Part shown: in pieces, positions 8,510 to 18,396 of the stretch
Layout of the letters: every line of letters starts with the position of its first letter
Position numbering within the stretch: position 1 is the first letter of the stretch
Source: Candidatus Electrothrix aestuarii
Lineage (GTDB): Bacteria > Desulfobacterota > Desulfobulbia > Desulfobulbales > Desulfobulbaceae
NCBI GenBank assembly: GCA_032595685.2
Contig: CP159373.1
Location: 951,001-1,015,000 of the forward strand
DNA: 64,000 nt
Direction: 5' to 3'
The notes under the pieces: model-generated
What the model was told of the DNA's origin: nothing
What the model saw: only the letters and a program-made list of their open reading frames with translations
The model's database searches: none
Translations under genes and position numbers: made by a program

Positions 8510-9007
8510 ATGCAGGAACGCCGCAGTATCATAGAAGACGAACTCTTTCTCCTCAGAGATTCTGGAGAATTACCGGAAATTGCCTATCATTCCTCCATCT
8601 ACTATCTAACGGAAGATCAGGACGGCCCTGGACTAGTCCTCACAGAAAGCGAAAAGCGCCTCCTCCAGGAGGCAGCTCTGGAGCGTTGCCAAAAAATTGT
8701 CTTACGCGATTTAGTACCAGATAATAGAGGACTCAGGCTCTACCGTGGCCCACGCCGCAGTATCTATAATTGGCAGAGATATTGCAAATTTTGCCGCAGA
8801 ACCAGAAGACCTGTTGATGAGCTGTTCCGCATCAAGGTTGCTCAGGCTTTTATCAATTTTATTCAGCAGGAAATGAGGGATTTTGCAGAGGGAGAGGGAA
8901 GCAGTTCTGTCAACTGTGGACAGGAGGATCTGATCTTTTTTGCCGAGCAGATTGGGATCTGCCCTGACACCCTGGAAAACGGGTGGCAGGCGCTTTGCCC
9001 TACTTAA
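8510..9007 (+). CDS. Hypothetical protein downstream of hemA
   Basis: A 165-residue soluble protein that I do not recognise. It is rich in Arg, Glu and aromatic residues, and has a single CKFC pair (near residue 95) in a basic stretch that could bind a metal or nucleic acid. The start is ATG with AAAGG immediately before it, three bases after hemA, so it belongs to the tetrapyrrole operon by position. No catalytic motif is visible. A link to regulation of haem synthesis is only a guess from position. Confidence 0.7.
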   Translation: MQERRSIIEDELFLLRDSGELPEIAYHSSIYYLTEDQDGPGLVLTESEKRLLQEAALERCQKIVLRDLVPDNRGLRLYRGPRRSIYNWQRYCKFCRRTRRPVDELFRIKVAQAFINFIQQEMRDFAEGEGSSSVNCGQEDLIFFAEQIGICPDTLENGWQALCPT

Positions 9008-9123
9008 ACCGAAAGGAGATCAACCGATCTTTCAGCAGAACTTCCGGCGCCTGCAAGAGGTTATTGTGATAGGAGAAAGGAGCCCCCGACTGAAATACAA
9101 CCAGCCGAGGGCGGGAGGGACCA

Positions 9124-9846
9124 TTAAAATTTATACGCAACCGCTACGTTCACGACCCAGGGATCAATATCCACATCCACTTCGTGGGTGGTGCCCAAAT
9201 CTGTGGTCAATTCAGCCGTTGTGCTGATGTCAATATACCATACTGCGGCATTGAGATACCAGTTCTCAGCAACTTTTACGTCTACACCAGCCTGAGCTGC
9301 AATACCGACTGAAGGATCCAACTCCATATCAACGGAGCTGATGCCACCCAAAGCTGCAATGGTTGGCAGGGTATTCAGGGTATCAACAAGCTGTCCATCG
9401 ACCTCTTCGTCGAAAAACATGGTGACATTGAGACCAACGCCGACATACGGATTAAAGATGCCGTTTTCACTACCAAAGTGATATTGCAGAGAGAGTGTGG
9501 GGGGCAGGTGCATAGTTTCTCCCACTGCAACACCTTCGATATCTCCTTCACCAACGATATCATGTGTAAAGGGGGTTGCCGCCAGCAATTCCAAGCCTAA
9601 ATTATTGGTCAGCATATAAGTCGCTGTCAAACTAAGCTGCGTGTCATCTTCAACACTCACCCGAGCATCATCAACACCATCAGGCAAATTTGTAACAGCA
9701 CTACTTTCACTATCTGGCATAACCGTGACTGCACCTACACGGAGTAAGACATCGCCTGCGCTATGCGCTGCCATGACCGTGGACCCCATTCCGCAAGACA
9801 TTCCAAGTACGAAAGCAGCAACTCCGAATTTACTTAACACATGCAT
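9124..9846 (-). CDS. OmpW-family outer membrane protein
   Basis: A predicted eight-stranded outer-membrane beta-barrel. The signal peptide covers about residues 1-27 (ending VMAA). The mature part alternates polar and hydrophobic residues and has OmpW hallmarks: LGLELLAATPFTHDI, the proline-rich PPTLSLQYHFG strand, FNPYVGVGLNVT, and a terminal aromatic residue (VAVAYKF). OmpW barrels are thought to pass small hydrophobic molecules. I place the start at 9846, not at the upstream in-frame codon 9888, because a perfect GGAGGG lies seven bases before it and the signal peptide then starts correctly. A promoter and a palindrome lie upstream. Confidence 0.88.
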   Translation of the reverse strand: MHVLSKFGVAAFVLGMSCGMGSTVMAAHSAGDVLLRVGAVTVMPDSESSAVTNLPDGVDDARVSVEDDTQLSLTATYMLTNNLGLELLAATPFTHDIVGEGDIEGVAVGETMHLPPTLSLQYHFGSENGIFNPYVGVGLNVTMFFDEEVDGQLVDTLNTLPTIAALGGISSVDMELDPSVGIAAQAGVDVKVAENWYLNAAVWYIDISTTAELTTDLGTTHEVDVDIDPWVVNVAVAYKF

Positions 9847-9892
9847 AATTTCCCTCCAATTACGTGGCGTTGTTGACCTGATCACCATCTAT

Positions 9893-9909
9893 ATGATAGC
9901 TGTTATCAT
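9893..9909. promoter_or_regulatory. Palindromic operator candidate in the ompW leader
   Basis: A 17-base near-palindrome, ATGATAGCTGTTATCAT, in which seven of the eight base pairs around the centre are complementary. It lies between the probable -10 box and the ompW start, a position where a bound repressor would block transcription. The regulator cannot be named from this sequence. Confidence 0.4.
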
Positions 9910-9923
9910 CTGTCTTTTTATTG

Positions 9924-9952
9924 ATTTTCCATGATACAGTATAATGTGTCAA
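9924..9952 (-). promoter_or_regulatory. Probable ompW promoter
   Basis: On the minus strand a perfect TTGACA (9952-9947) is followed after 17 bases by GAAAAT (9929-9924). It lies about 80 bases upstream of the chosen ompW start. Confidence 0.45.
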
Positions 9953-10060
9953 GCAATAAGTTTAAAAAATTGAACTTCAAGAAAGAGGGAGAGATAATAT
10001 TTTTTGAGATAGAAAGGTTACTGAGGCATTCTTTTTCCAGGAGCTTCCCCTGCTCACTCG

Positions 10061-11275
10061 TTATTGATGAAGAAGATAGTCCTCGAATTCAGAAAAGACG
10101 AGATTGATAGGGATGGCAAAGCCCAAGCCTTCAAATTTGCGAGTGAGAAGCTTCTTCGTATTCACCCCGATAACCCTCCCTTCACTGTCAATCAAGGGGC
10201 CACCGCTGTTGCCGGGATAAATCTGGGCATTGGTCTGAACAAAATTATCTCGAAAAGCGGACAGTATCCCGGAAGTGACAGTGTTTTTCAATTTGAGATC
10301 CACAGGGCTTCCTACAGCAAAAACCTTTTGCCCCTGGGCTAACTCCTTTTGCTGGACAGGATGAAGGAACGGCGTTTTATACCCACTGATTTTGAGTAAA
10401 GCCAAGTCATGATCATCACTGATTCTATAAAGAGATGCATATAATTCGGTTTCGTCAGCCAAAATAATTGTGAAGCTTCCCTGTCTCGCCAATTCCCGTT
10501 GGCTACGGAAAAATTTCTCTGCTTGCTTGTCAAAGGCCTTTTTTTTAGATCGATACTCCTTTTCCGCCTTGGCTAACCGTTGTTCCTCCCGCCGAAGGCG
10601 TTTTTCGGCTTCATACAATTCCTGCTGCTTTGCCTTAAAATATGCCCGTTCGACTTGCCCTGCTTGTCTCAGTTCCTTTAAAAGTGCCTCCTTTTCCTCC
10701 AAATCATCCCTATAAATTTTGTACTGTTTTTCAGCCGTATCCAGAGAACGTTTATACCGCCGAAGATTTTGCCTATTCTGCTCAATCGTTGTCTCAACCT
10801 TTTGCTTTTGTTTTTCACTCCCCCGAACAACATGTCTATTGGTAATGATATAACCATCATCTGAAAGAAAAAATCCTGACCCAAAACCAGCAGCGGTTTT
10901 AACAGAAAGGGTACACATACTTGCCCGTTCCACAGGGGTCTTCGGCGCTAAGGCTTTGGTCAGTTTTGCTGCCAAATCTTTTTCAGGAGGGATCGATCTT
11001 TTTCCAGCTTCCCCTTCTGACTGCCCCCCAGACGTAATCTCAGGATCAACGTTCTCTTCCGCCTCCTGGGGAGTATCATAAACAACCCCCTTAACCTTCG
11101 TATAAGAGATCGAAATCGTTCCACCATATTGTTCGTAGTGAACCGTATCCCCATCTCTCCAAACGTTGCTGGTATTTATAACGCGACCATCTTTTAGATA
11201 CAATTCATGAGCAAAAAGGGAGGACTCCAGCCCAAAAAGAAACAATAATAAAAACAGAGGATAATATTTTGTCAT
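10061..11275 (-). CDS. Trypsin-like (S1C) serine protease with a coiled coil inserted in the catalytic domain
   Basis: A secreted or periplasmic serine protease of the DegP/HtrA-like fold, 404 residues from the start I choose. Signal peptide ~1-22, then a short SH3-like segment (ELYLKDGRVI...). The catalytic triad is readable: His148 in TNRHVV, Asp290 in HDLALLKI and Ser357 in GNSGGPLI. Between His and Asp lies a charged coiled coil of about 110 residues (154-265) that ordinary family members lack. There is no PDZ domain. The upstream ATG at 11308 directly abuts a 10-bp hairpin and gives no signal peptide, so I prefer 11275. Substrate unknown. Confidence 0.82.
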   Translation of the reverse strand: MTKYYPLFLLLFLFGLESSLFAHELYLKDGRVINTSNVWRDGDTVHYEQYGGTISISYTKVKGVVYDTPQEAEENVDPEITSGGQSEGEAGKRSIPPEKDLAAKLTKALAPKTPVERASMCTLSVKTAAGFGSGFFLSDDGYIITNRHVVRGSEKQKQKVETTIEQNRQNLRRYKRSLDTAEKQYKIYRDDLEEKEALLKELRQAGQVERAYFKAKQQELYEAEKRLRREEQRLAKAEKEYRSKKKAFDKQAEKFFRSQRELARQGSFTIILADETELYASLYRISDDHDLALLKISGYKTPFLHPVQQKELAQGQKVFAVGSPVDLKLKNTVTSGILSAFRDNFVQTNAQIYPGNSGGPLIDSEGRVIGVNTKKLLTRKFEGLGFAIPINLVFSEFEDYLLHQ

Positions 11276-11308
11276 GGGAAACGACGGATAGACGTAGAGA
11301 GAAGACAT

Positions 11309-11340
11309 GGACCGGGTTCCGCGAAAGGAAAACCCGGTCC
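11309..11340 (-). terminator. Hairpin between the lipoprotein gene and the protease gene
   Basis: GGACCGGGTT and AACCCGGTCC form a perfect 10-bp stem with a 12-base loop. No T-run follows on the minus strand, so termination would be weak; it may attenuate read-through from the lipoprotein gene into the protease gene or stabilise an mRNA end. Confidence 0.5.
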
Positions 11341-11367
11341 TCGCTGAAGAGAAAGAGGAAGAAGGGG

Positions 11368-11784
11368 TCAGGGCACAGAGGTTTCCTCAGCCTCCAAGTC
11401 AATAGAGAGCACGGCAGTGTAGTCACTCTCCTGCACTGCTACCCCCTCAGTAGGATGGGGTTTCAAATCCTCTAAAGTGATAACATAGCCGTTATAGACC
11501 TCAGTGCGGGGGAATTGAGCGCCGGTGTTCAAATGTACGGTTTCCAGGTCACCTCCGCTCAGTTCCAGCAGGATTTCCGCATTACCTTCCCAAGCGCACT
11601 GCGCACCAGTAGGGCAACGGGAGTCCTCCAAAACCGAGTTAAAACGAATCGAGAGGTCGTTACTCACCTTTTTTGACGCATGTGATTGCAACTCTACGGT
11701 TTGGGGATAATCTTCCGGCTGCTTATTTTGAGCACAGGCAACAAGCATGACAAGACAGACACAGAGTATAAACAATTTTTTCAT
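11368..11784 (-). CDS. Putative lipoprotein with a CPTGAQCAWEG motif
   Basis: A 138-residue predicted lipoprotein. The N-terminus is a lipoprotein signal peptide with lipobox LVAC, so Cys17 would be lipidated. The mature part is a small beta-rich domain with two close cysteines in the phrase RCPTGAQCAWEG, a motif I have seen in uncharacterised bacterial lipoproteins. No enzymatic residues are evident. I start at 11784, where GGAGGAG stands eight bases upstream, instead of at 11832. It is followed after a hairpin by the protease gene on the same strand. Confidence 0.75.
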   Translation of the reverse strand: MKKLFILCVCLVMLVACAQNKQPEDYPQTVELQSHASKKVSNDLSIRFNSVLEDSRCPTGAQCAWEGNAEILLELSGGDLETVHLNTGAQFPRTEVYNGYVITLEDLKPHPTEGVAVQESDYTAVLSIDLEAEETSVP

Positions 11785-11939
11785 CTTCTCTCCTCCTTTT
11801 TTAGAACGGGGGAACATGTTCTTTCTCTTCAATTTTCTTTGCTTTAATGGAATCCCCGTTATTCAGCCAAAGCAAAATAGATATCCAACTTCTTTTTTAA
11901 CTCAATACACATGCTTGATCAAGAACTCTTGAGCAGCAG

Positions 11940-13292
11940 TTATCTGGTCACCTGAAAGGCCTTTTCATATCCAGGCAAACTAGTAATCAAGGGATGACTT
12001 TTCCAAAAATAATCACCGTATTCGAGCAGAGCCAGATTATCAAGGAGTTCGTGACTTTTCTCATCAGTAAAGTCATCAGGGGCATCAGGATGGAGATCAA
12101 TTTGCACAAGCCGGGAGTAATCACTATCATTAATAAAGCGCCGATACTCATTGGCCACCTGTTTTACCGCTTTTTCCGCTGCATCACGGTCAATACAATC
12201 TTCATCAGCATAGCTAATAGCCACATTGAGGAGACGCAATAAGTCCCGGGGATGTCCGCCGCTGTAGCGAACCAGATAATCCACCGTGCCCAGCTCATCA
12301 AAAAATTGCTCGGGCACGCGCCGCAGAGCCATTTCACGCATCACAGCCATATTTTCCAACACATCTTCTCCATCACGGTCCCGAATCTTCAATAGAGGCA
12401 AACGAACAGGCTCGCTCAACCCCGTATGCAAGATCTTATCCTGATGAAAAAGATGAAGAGGAGCGCAACAGACAAACAGACTCTTGATGCGAGTGAGCAG
12501 TTGAATATCCTCTCCAAAGAACTGAGTTGCGTCTTCTCGCGGAAGCCGATCCGTACCGTCCACAGTAAAGAGAATACGCTGCCCCTTGCCAGCCTCTTGA
12601 AGCTTTTCCTCGCTGCCTAGAATGAGCAGATTAAAGGCAGCAACAAACTCGCTATAATTATTGCGCACTGCCAAACGCAGCTCATCGCGATACGTGGCCC
12701 CTGTTTTTATGTTACTGGTGAGTTTTCCAAGCACCCTCACGAGCCAAGAGTGTTCTTCGGGCTGTATTTGAGGATCTAGCTGCTTAATTTCATCAGCATA
12801 ACGTTCAAGAAGAGGAGATGCTTCCAGCCGTTCTTTACACCAATTTTCCAGAGGAGCGAGAACATTTTGTCCAACGACGACAGAATGTTCTCGCTCCAGC
12901 TGTTCCAGTAACCTTGCTACTAAGGCCCAAAGGACATCAGCATATTGCAAATTATTGTTGTCCAGTTGCTCCAGACAATCGAGATGAATAACGTAATAGC
13001 GATCAGGATGGTGTAGATAGGCTGTGGCCTGAAAAAGCTCTGTGCTTTTACCGCAACCACGATGCCCAGTAAAGAGGATATACTGCTTACGAGGGGGGGT
13101 ATGAGCTATACCTTGGTTATCAATATTCAGTTCCCGGTACAATCGTCTCAGGCTAAAGCTCTCCCGTGCCAGCGCTGTCTCAACAAAAAGAGGGTCACCG
13201 GGTCTGAGTGGATCTGGAGAAATTAGCCGATTTTTGGCATCCCAAATGGTAATTTCCTTATTTTCGTGGGCCACCTTCGTGTCTGTATGCAT
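11940..13292 (-). CDS. AAA/STAND-like P-loop ATPase of unknown role
   Basis: A soluble ATPase of about 450 residues. The Walker A motif is FTGHRGCGKST, a probable Walker B is ILFTVDGTDRL, and a Sensor-2-like GGHPRDLLRLLN is further on. The C-terminal ~80 residues look like a winged helix (LALLEYGDYFWKSHPLI). This layout resembles AAA_16/ORC-like and STAND ATPases, which often act as regulators or in defence. No effector domain is fused. The frame extends to a TTG at 13316; I prefer the ATG at 13292, although neither has a clear ribosome site. Neighbours give no clue to function. Confidence 0.7.
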   Translation of the reverse strand: MHTDTKVAHENKEITIWDAKNRLISPDPLRPGDPLFVETALARESFSLRRLYRELNIDNQGIAHTPPRKQYILFTGHRGCGKSTELFQATAYLHHPDRYYVIHLDCLEQLDNNNLQYADVLWALVARLLEQLEREHSVVVGQNVLAPLENWCKERLEASPLLERYADEIKQLDPQIQPEEHSWLVRVLGKLTSNIKTGATYRDELRLAVRNNYSEFVAAFNLLILGSEEKLQEAGKGQRILFTVDGTDRLPREDATQFFGEDIQLLTRIKSLFVCCAPLHLFHQDKILHTGLSEPVRLPLLKIRDRDGEDVLENMAVMREMALRRVPEQFFDELGTVDYLVRYSGGHPRDLLRLLNVAISYADEDCIDRDAAEKAVKQVANEYRRFINDSDYSRLVQIDLHPDAPDDFTDEKSHELLDNLALLEYGDYFWKSHPLITSLPGYEKAFQVTR

Positions 13293-13430
13293 ATAAATGG
13301 CTCGGTCGTACGACAAAAAGCTTCTGTAGCTGCCAGCTTAATTGAGGAAGCAATATATTCTTTCTTTCGGTATAGTAGCATAAACGGTTCTTTTTTTTCT
13401 TTCAATTACTTTTACATTTCGCTGTGATAT

Positions 13431-14150
13431 ATGTTTGAACTGAGAATCCACCCACGGAAAACGGCCCTCTTTTTCTTGACAATTGTCATACTATTAACCG
13501 TACTCCATAGTATCGCTCTCACAACCTTCTTCTTAACTGACGATCAGAGTCTCTTAGAAATAACAGAATATGTTGATTTAGATATAGAAAAAAATATCCC
13601 TTCATTTTACTCGGCCTTTGCCCTCTTTTTCTGTTCCCTTATCTTTTTTTGTATCTCCTGGCTAGAAAAAAATCAAGGAAGAATGCGCTGTTATTGGCTG
13701 GGACTGGCTACTATCTTTCTCTTTCTTTCCCTTGATGAGGCCTTTATTATCCATGAGGGGCTTGGGGATTACACCGAAAAACATATTAAAACAAGCGGGC
13801 TATTACAGGCAACCGGCCTCTTATATTTTCCCTGGGTTCTTCCTTATATGGTGCTCACGAGTATCCTGGGGCTCCTGTATTTCCGTTTCATTTTCAACCT
13901 TCCCCGCAAAACAACCATTCTTCTCGTCAGTTCTGCCATCATCTTTCTTACCGGGGCTGTTTTTTTTGATATGCTCGGTGGCAAAGAAGCAGAACTCCAC
14001 GGTTATTACAGCATCACGTATACGGTACTGTATACGCTTGAGGAATTCTTAGAGATGATCGGGGTTGTCCTGCTCATCTACACCCTGCTTGATTATATTA
14101 AACAAAAATTCGGCACGCTCTGCCTCTCGCTGGAAGTGAAGAAGCCATAG
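13431..14150 (+). CDS. Six-helix integral membrane protein, unknown function
   Basis: A 239-residue membrane protein with about six hydrophobic helices. Two acidic clusters inside or at the edge of helices stand out: LSLDEAFIIHEGLGD (~101-115) and LEEFLEMIGVVLL (~206-218). The pairing of Asp, Glu and His suggests a metal or proton site, but I cannot name the family. It is transcribed divergently from the AAA ATPase and converges on cbiA, with only 12 bases between stop codons. Confidence 0.7.
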   Translation: MFELRIHPRKTALFFLTIVILLTVLHSIALTTFFLTDDQSLLEITEYVDLDIEKNIPSFYSAFALFFCSLIFFCISWLEKNQGRMRCYWLGLATIFLFLSLDEAFIIHEGLGDYTEKHIKTSGLLQATGLLYFPWVLPYMVLTSILGLLYFRFIFNLPRKTTILLVSSAIIFLTGAVFFDMLGGKEAELHGYYSITYTVLYTLEEFLEMIGVVLLIYTLLDYIKQKFGTLCLSLEVKKP

Positions 14151-14162
14151 TAAGCCAGTCTG

Positions 14163-15545
14163 TTACTCCTGCAAGCCTTTCATTCGCTGCATGATCCGGA
14201 CAAAATGTCTGGCTGCCTCCGGCGTTCTGCCCCAATGGAGATGCACATAACCCGCTAAGGTATTTCCTTGCAGGTACCCCTCGACTCGCCCATCGTCCAG
14301 CACATAGCCACGTTGAATCTCCTTGGGCATAGCACCAATGGTCGAATAATGAAATTCGTGTCCATAACAATGGCAACCGGCATGACCAATAATGGTATCA
14401 GCCTGCATTTCCACCTGCCGATACCCCAACCTACGCAGGACTTTCTGCATCCTTGCAATGACCGGATATACTCCAACCAGCGGGTATTCCTTTTCATCTG
14501 AAGAGATAATAGCCTCGGTCAAATACATAAACCCACCGCACTCGGCGTACACTGGCTTACCGGAGCAAGAGAATTCTTGTACAGCTGAACGCATAGAAGT
14601 ATTACCAGACAAGATCTCAGCATGAAGTTCAGGATATCCTCCACCTAAGTAAAGCCCATCAAGTCCATCAGGAAGAGAGGCATCATGAAGAGGGCTAAAG
14701 CGTACCAACTCTGCCCCTTCCCTTTCCAGTATGTCCAAGTTATCTTGATAATAAAAGCAAAAGGCCTCATCACGGGCGACACCAAGACGAACCGAAGCTG
14801 GACAGGATGGCCGAGAAAAGGGCTCATATTCTGCTTGCGGGGGATTCTCTTTCTGACACTGTTGCGATATTTTCAGCAAGAGATCCACATCAAGAGCTTC
14901 CTCTATGAGTGCCACTAGCCCTTGTCGGTTGAGTTCGACTTCCGTACCCATATGCAAGCCAAGATGACGGGATGGCAGAGTGATCTCACTCTCTCTGGGC
15001 AAGAAACCGATAATTTCAGCCCGGCAATATTGCCTGACAGTATCTCTAATCATTTGGATATGGCGCTCACTTCCGACCCGATTGAAAATCACCCCGGCAA
15101 CCTGCACCTGAGGGTCCAGGGTCTCAAAGCCTTTGACGACAGCGGCCACACTTTCGGCTGCGGAACGAACATCCACCACAAGGACCACAGGCACATTGAG
15201 CGTCCTGGACAAGGTAGCAGCAGAACCTTGACCACCATCAAATAAGCCCATTACCCCCTCAATAATCGATATAGCTCCAGGTGGCTTAGGCATTGTTGAG
15301 GGTGCATGGGTATAAAAGAGACGGCGCACATACTCCTCTCCGCACATCCGTACATCTAAATTGCGCGAAACCTGATTGGTCATCAAATGATGTAGGGTGG
15401 GGTCGATAAAATCCGGGCCGCATTTGAAGGGTTGGACGTGCATGCCCCGTTCCTTCAAGGCAGCCATAATTCCAAGGGCAAGGGTGGTTTTTCCACAGCC
15501 GGAATGAGTTCCAGCTATAATAAGGGCGTTTCTGCTGTTCATCAT
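14163..15545 (-). CDS. cbiA: Cobyrinate a,c-diamide synthase
   Basis: ATP- and glutamine-dependent amidation of the a and c side chains of cobyrinate (anaerobic route) or hydrogenobyrinate in cobalamin synthesis. The N-terminal synthetase domain has the P-loop GTHSGCGKTT (~12-21), the KCGPDFIDP motif, and IIEGVMGLFDG. The C-terminal glutamine amidotransferase domain has YLGGGYPELHAEIL and the nucleophile in YAECGGFMYL. At 460 residues it is full length. No other cobalamin genes lie next to it and no cobalamin riboswitch is visible upstream. Confidence 0.93.
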   Translation of the reverse strand: MMNSRNALIIAGTHSGCGKTTLALGIMAALKERGMHVQPFKCGPDFIDPTLHHLMTNQVSRNLDVRMCGEEYVRRLFYTHAPSTMPKPPGAISIIEGVMGLFDGGQGSAATLSRTLNVPVVLVVDVRSAAESVAAVVKGFETLDPQVQVAGVIFNRVGSERHIQMIRDTVRQYCRAEIIGFLPRESEITLPSRHLGLHMGTEVELNRQGLVALIEEALDVDLLLKISQQCQKENPPQAEYEPFSRPSCPASVRLGVARDEAFCFYYQDNLDILEREGAELVRFSPLHDASLPDGLDGLYLGGGYPELHAEILSGNTSMRSAVQEFSCSGKPVYAECGGFMYLTEAIISSDEKEYPLVGVYPVIARMQKVLRRLGYRQVEMQADTIIGHAGCHCYGHEFHYSTIGAMPKEIQRGYVLDDGRVEGYLQGNTLAGYVHLHWGRTPEAARHFVRIMQRMKGLQE

Positions 15546-15567
15546 AATTATAAAAAGTCGGGAGATA

Positions 15568-15598
15568 AAAAAAGGGCGTCGGAAAACCCGACGCCCTC
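15568..15598 (-). terminator. Rho-independent terminator of the FecR-like gene
   Basis: On the minus strand AGGGCGTCGG pairs with CCGACGCCCT across a five-base loop and is followed by seven T residues. It separates the FecR-like gene from the cbiA start, so cbiA is not simply co-transcribed with it. Confidence 0.9.
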
Positions 15599-15674
15599 AC
15601 TCTTCAATACGATTTCTCTGCTCTTCGCAGAGTATCTTCTTACCTAGTCAGACATACAATCTTGGGCATTCCCA

Positions 15675-16622
<948 letters not shown>

Positions 16623-16779
16623 AAATTAGCTCCTTTCATATATCAGATGGTTTTCCTACTAAACATTTCGTATTTAATTGATGTAAGGGACAGAGTAAAG
16701 GGGAATCCGACGCATACAAACGTCTTTACGTTCCTTTTTTCAGATATTCACTCTCATTTTTCTGTGCATTGCAGTTATC

Positions 16780-16902
16780 CTACAATGTATCAAAAAAGTC
16801 CCCTTGAGCAATAATGCCGGAAAGTCCGGCAAAAGCGCTCGTGCCTCCAGCAATAAGAAATAAAACGCCAATCCCTGCTGCTAGCAAATAATGTTTTTTC
16901 AT
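16780..16902 (-). pseudogene. Decayed paralogue of the FecR-like gene (signal peptide only)
   Basis: A 40-codon frame opening MKKHYLLAAGIG, with GGAGG correctly spaced before the ATG at 16902. It matches the first ~35 residues of the downstream FecR-like protein (MKKHYLLVAGII, then SAFAGLSGIIAQG against GAFAGPSGILAQG) and then stops at TAG. The duplication also covers leader DNA: TATATTTCAGATGG here against TATATCAGATGG upstream of the intact copy. The remaining sequence to 16623 has no recognisable continuation. It could still make a short secreted peptide, but a tandem duplication that lost its body is the simplest reading. Confidence 0.75.
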
Positions 16903-16986
16903 GCATTTCCTCCTGTTATATATTTCAGATGGACTACCCGTCTTGATGGACCATATTATACCTTACCTTACCTTTCCTTATACACC

Positions 16987-18396
16987 TTACTCATCCTGAG
17001 GAGCCTGCGTTCCGTTCATCTCCCTATATAGTTTCAAAGCCATCATTCCAACAATCAATACTCCTGACAACAAAACCCCCCAAAGTAACCAGCGACGCCA
17101 AGGCAAACCTTGGGTCACGATAAGACGCTCCTCTCCGCCGAGCACCTTCTCTGCTCCTGCTTGGGCACTTGCCACCAGCTTTTTCTCACTCTGCGGATCA
17201 AGAGCCTGAAGAAGTCTATCCACCGGGTAAAGTGCCTGACTCAGGCCAACACGGCCATAGGCCAGAGTGTAGGGGCTCTCACCTTGCGCCATAAAGACCA
17301 ATTGACCGGGCAACCAGCCTAACTCCAGGGTTGGCACTTGTTGAATACCACTATTCGCTTCCAGTTCCAGTCGCCAATAGCGATCAGTTGTTCGATTGAT
17401 AGTGACTCTTCCGTTATCCAGGTTCACGCCATCAACCGTGAGCCTATAGGCAAGAAAAGCAGCTCTTCGTTTCCAAGAGGCTTCCTTATCAGCCCTGGAA
17501 AAAACCACAATCTGCGACAGAGAATTTTGTTCAGGCAGCTGAATTTTTAACTGATCAACAGGGAAAAAGCCCTTGCTGTCATACTGAAAACGCAATACGC
17601 CATGTTCCGTGACTGGCAAAGCCTCACCAGTCAAGGCGAGCATTGAACGGGTATGGACCTGTGCTTCCCGATTATATCCGGCCATGACTCCAACCAAATG
17701 CACTCCATCTTTGCCAGCAGGCCAAGAGAGACGGAGGTAATTTTTACGCTGAATGCCTTGAGGAACGGAAATCCTTTTCCGCAACAGGGAATGTCCGCCA
17801 AAGCGGAGTTCAGCCAAAGCCGACGACGAGACCTGAGGCGACCAGATATTCAGATCATGACTACTGGCCAGTGACACTGAGGTCGAAAAATTCTCTCCTT
17901 GCCCTTCCCAGGTGAACTCTAACCAATCTGCTGGATACTCCAGGCTGCTGGTATCGATGATATAGGCGGTTATGATCTGGCCATACTGCCTCTGAGTGTT
18001 CTGCCGAATATCAATAATCGTTCCCTGGCTATTGGTAGAGATATGGAGATCAGGAGGGGAAGTATTCTGTCCCTTCCCCCCACTAAAAAGGGGAAAAAAG
18101 GGCAAGGTCTGGGCAGGCTGTTCTGTCTTCTGGACAACCTGAGCTCGGAGGAGATGAGGTACTGTATGGTTCGCATTAAAAACCCGCAGATCGCCGAGAT
18201 CGGCCCGAGTACATCCCTGGTAAACAGCTGCAGGCAGATTGAGCCCGTAAATGGCATGATTTCCACTAACAGTCAGATCTATCCCATAAGCAAAATTTTC
18301 ACGCTGTAAAGGCTGCGTATTCTCATCACATAAGGCGGGAAGACCGCAGAATACGACAAAAAACAGAAGAAAACAGTACTGCAAAAGTCTCATCAT
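16987..18396 (-). CDS. DUF3999 family membrane-anchored periplasmic protein
   Basis: A 469-residue exported protein: signal peptide ~1-23, a large beta-rich periplasmic part (FAYGIDLTVSG, IYGLNLPAAVYQG and LGDLRVFNANHTVPH are typical of DUF3999), and a C-terminal membrane helix (LLWGVLLSGVLIVGMMAL) with a short cytoplasmic tail. The function is unknown. Its start overlaps the stop of the upstream DUF2339 gene by four bases. DUF2339 and DUF3999 genes are commonly neighbours, so the two probably form one envelope complex. Confidence 0.85.
   Translation of the reverse strand: MMRLLQYCFLLFFVVFCGLPALCDENTQPLQRENFAYGIDLTVSGNHAIYGLNLPAAVYQGCTRADLGDLRVFNANHTVPHLLRAQVVQKTEQPAQTLPFFPLFSGGKGQNTSPPDLHISTNSQGTIIDIRQNTQRQYGQIITAYIIDTSSLEYPADWLEFTWEGQGENFSTSVSLASSHDLNIWSPQVSSSALAELRFGGHSLLRKRISVPQGIQRKNYLRLSWPAGKDGVHLVGVMAGYNREAQVHTRSMLALTGEALPVTEHGVLRFQYDSKGFFPVDQLKIQLPEQNSLSQIVVFSRADKEASWKRRAAFLAYRLTVDGVNLDNGRVTINRTTDRYWRLELEANSGIQQVPTLELGWLPGQLVFMAQGESPYTLAYGRVGLSQALYPVDRLLQALDPQSEKKLVASAQAGAEKVLGGEERLIVTQGLPWRRWLLWGVLLSGVLIVGMMALKLYREMNGTQAPQDE

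Noticed and set aside
15546-15674. Cobalamin riboswitch upstream of cbiA
   Set aside because: The region holds a simple terminator only; the B12-box is not visible.
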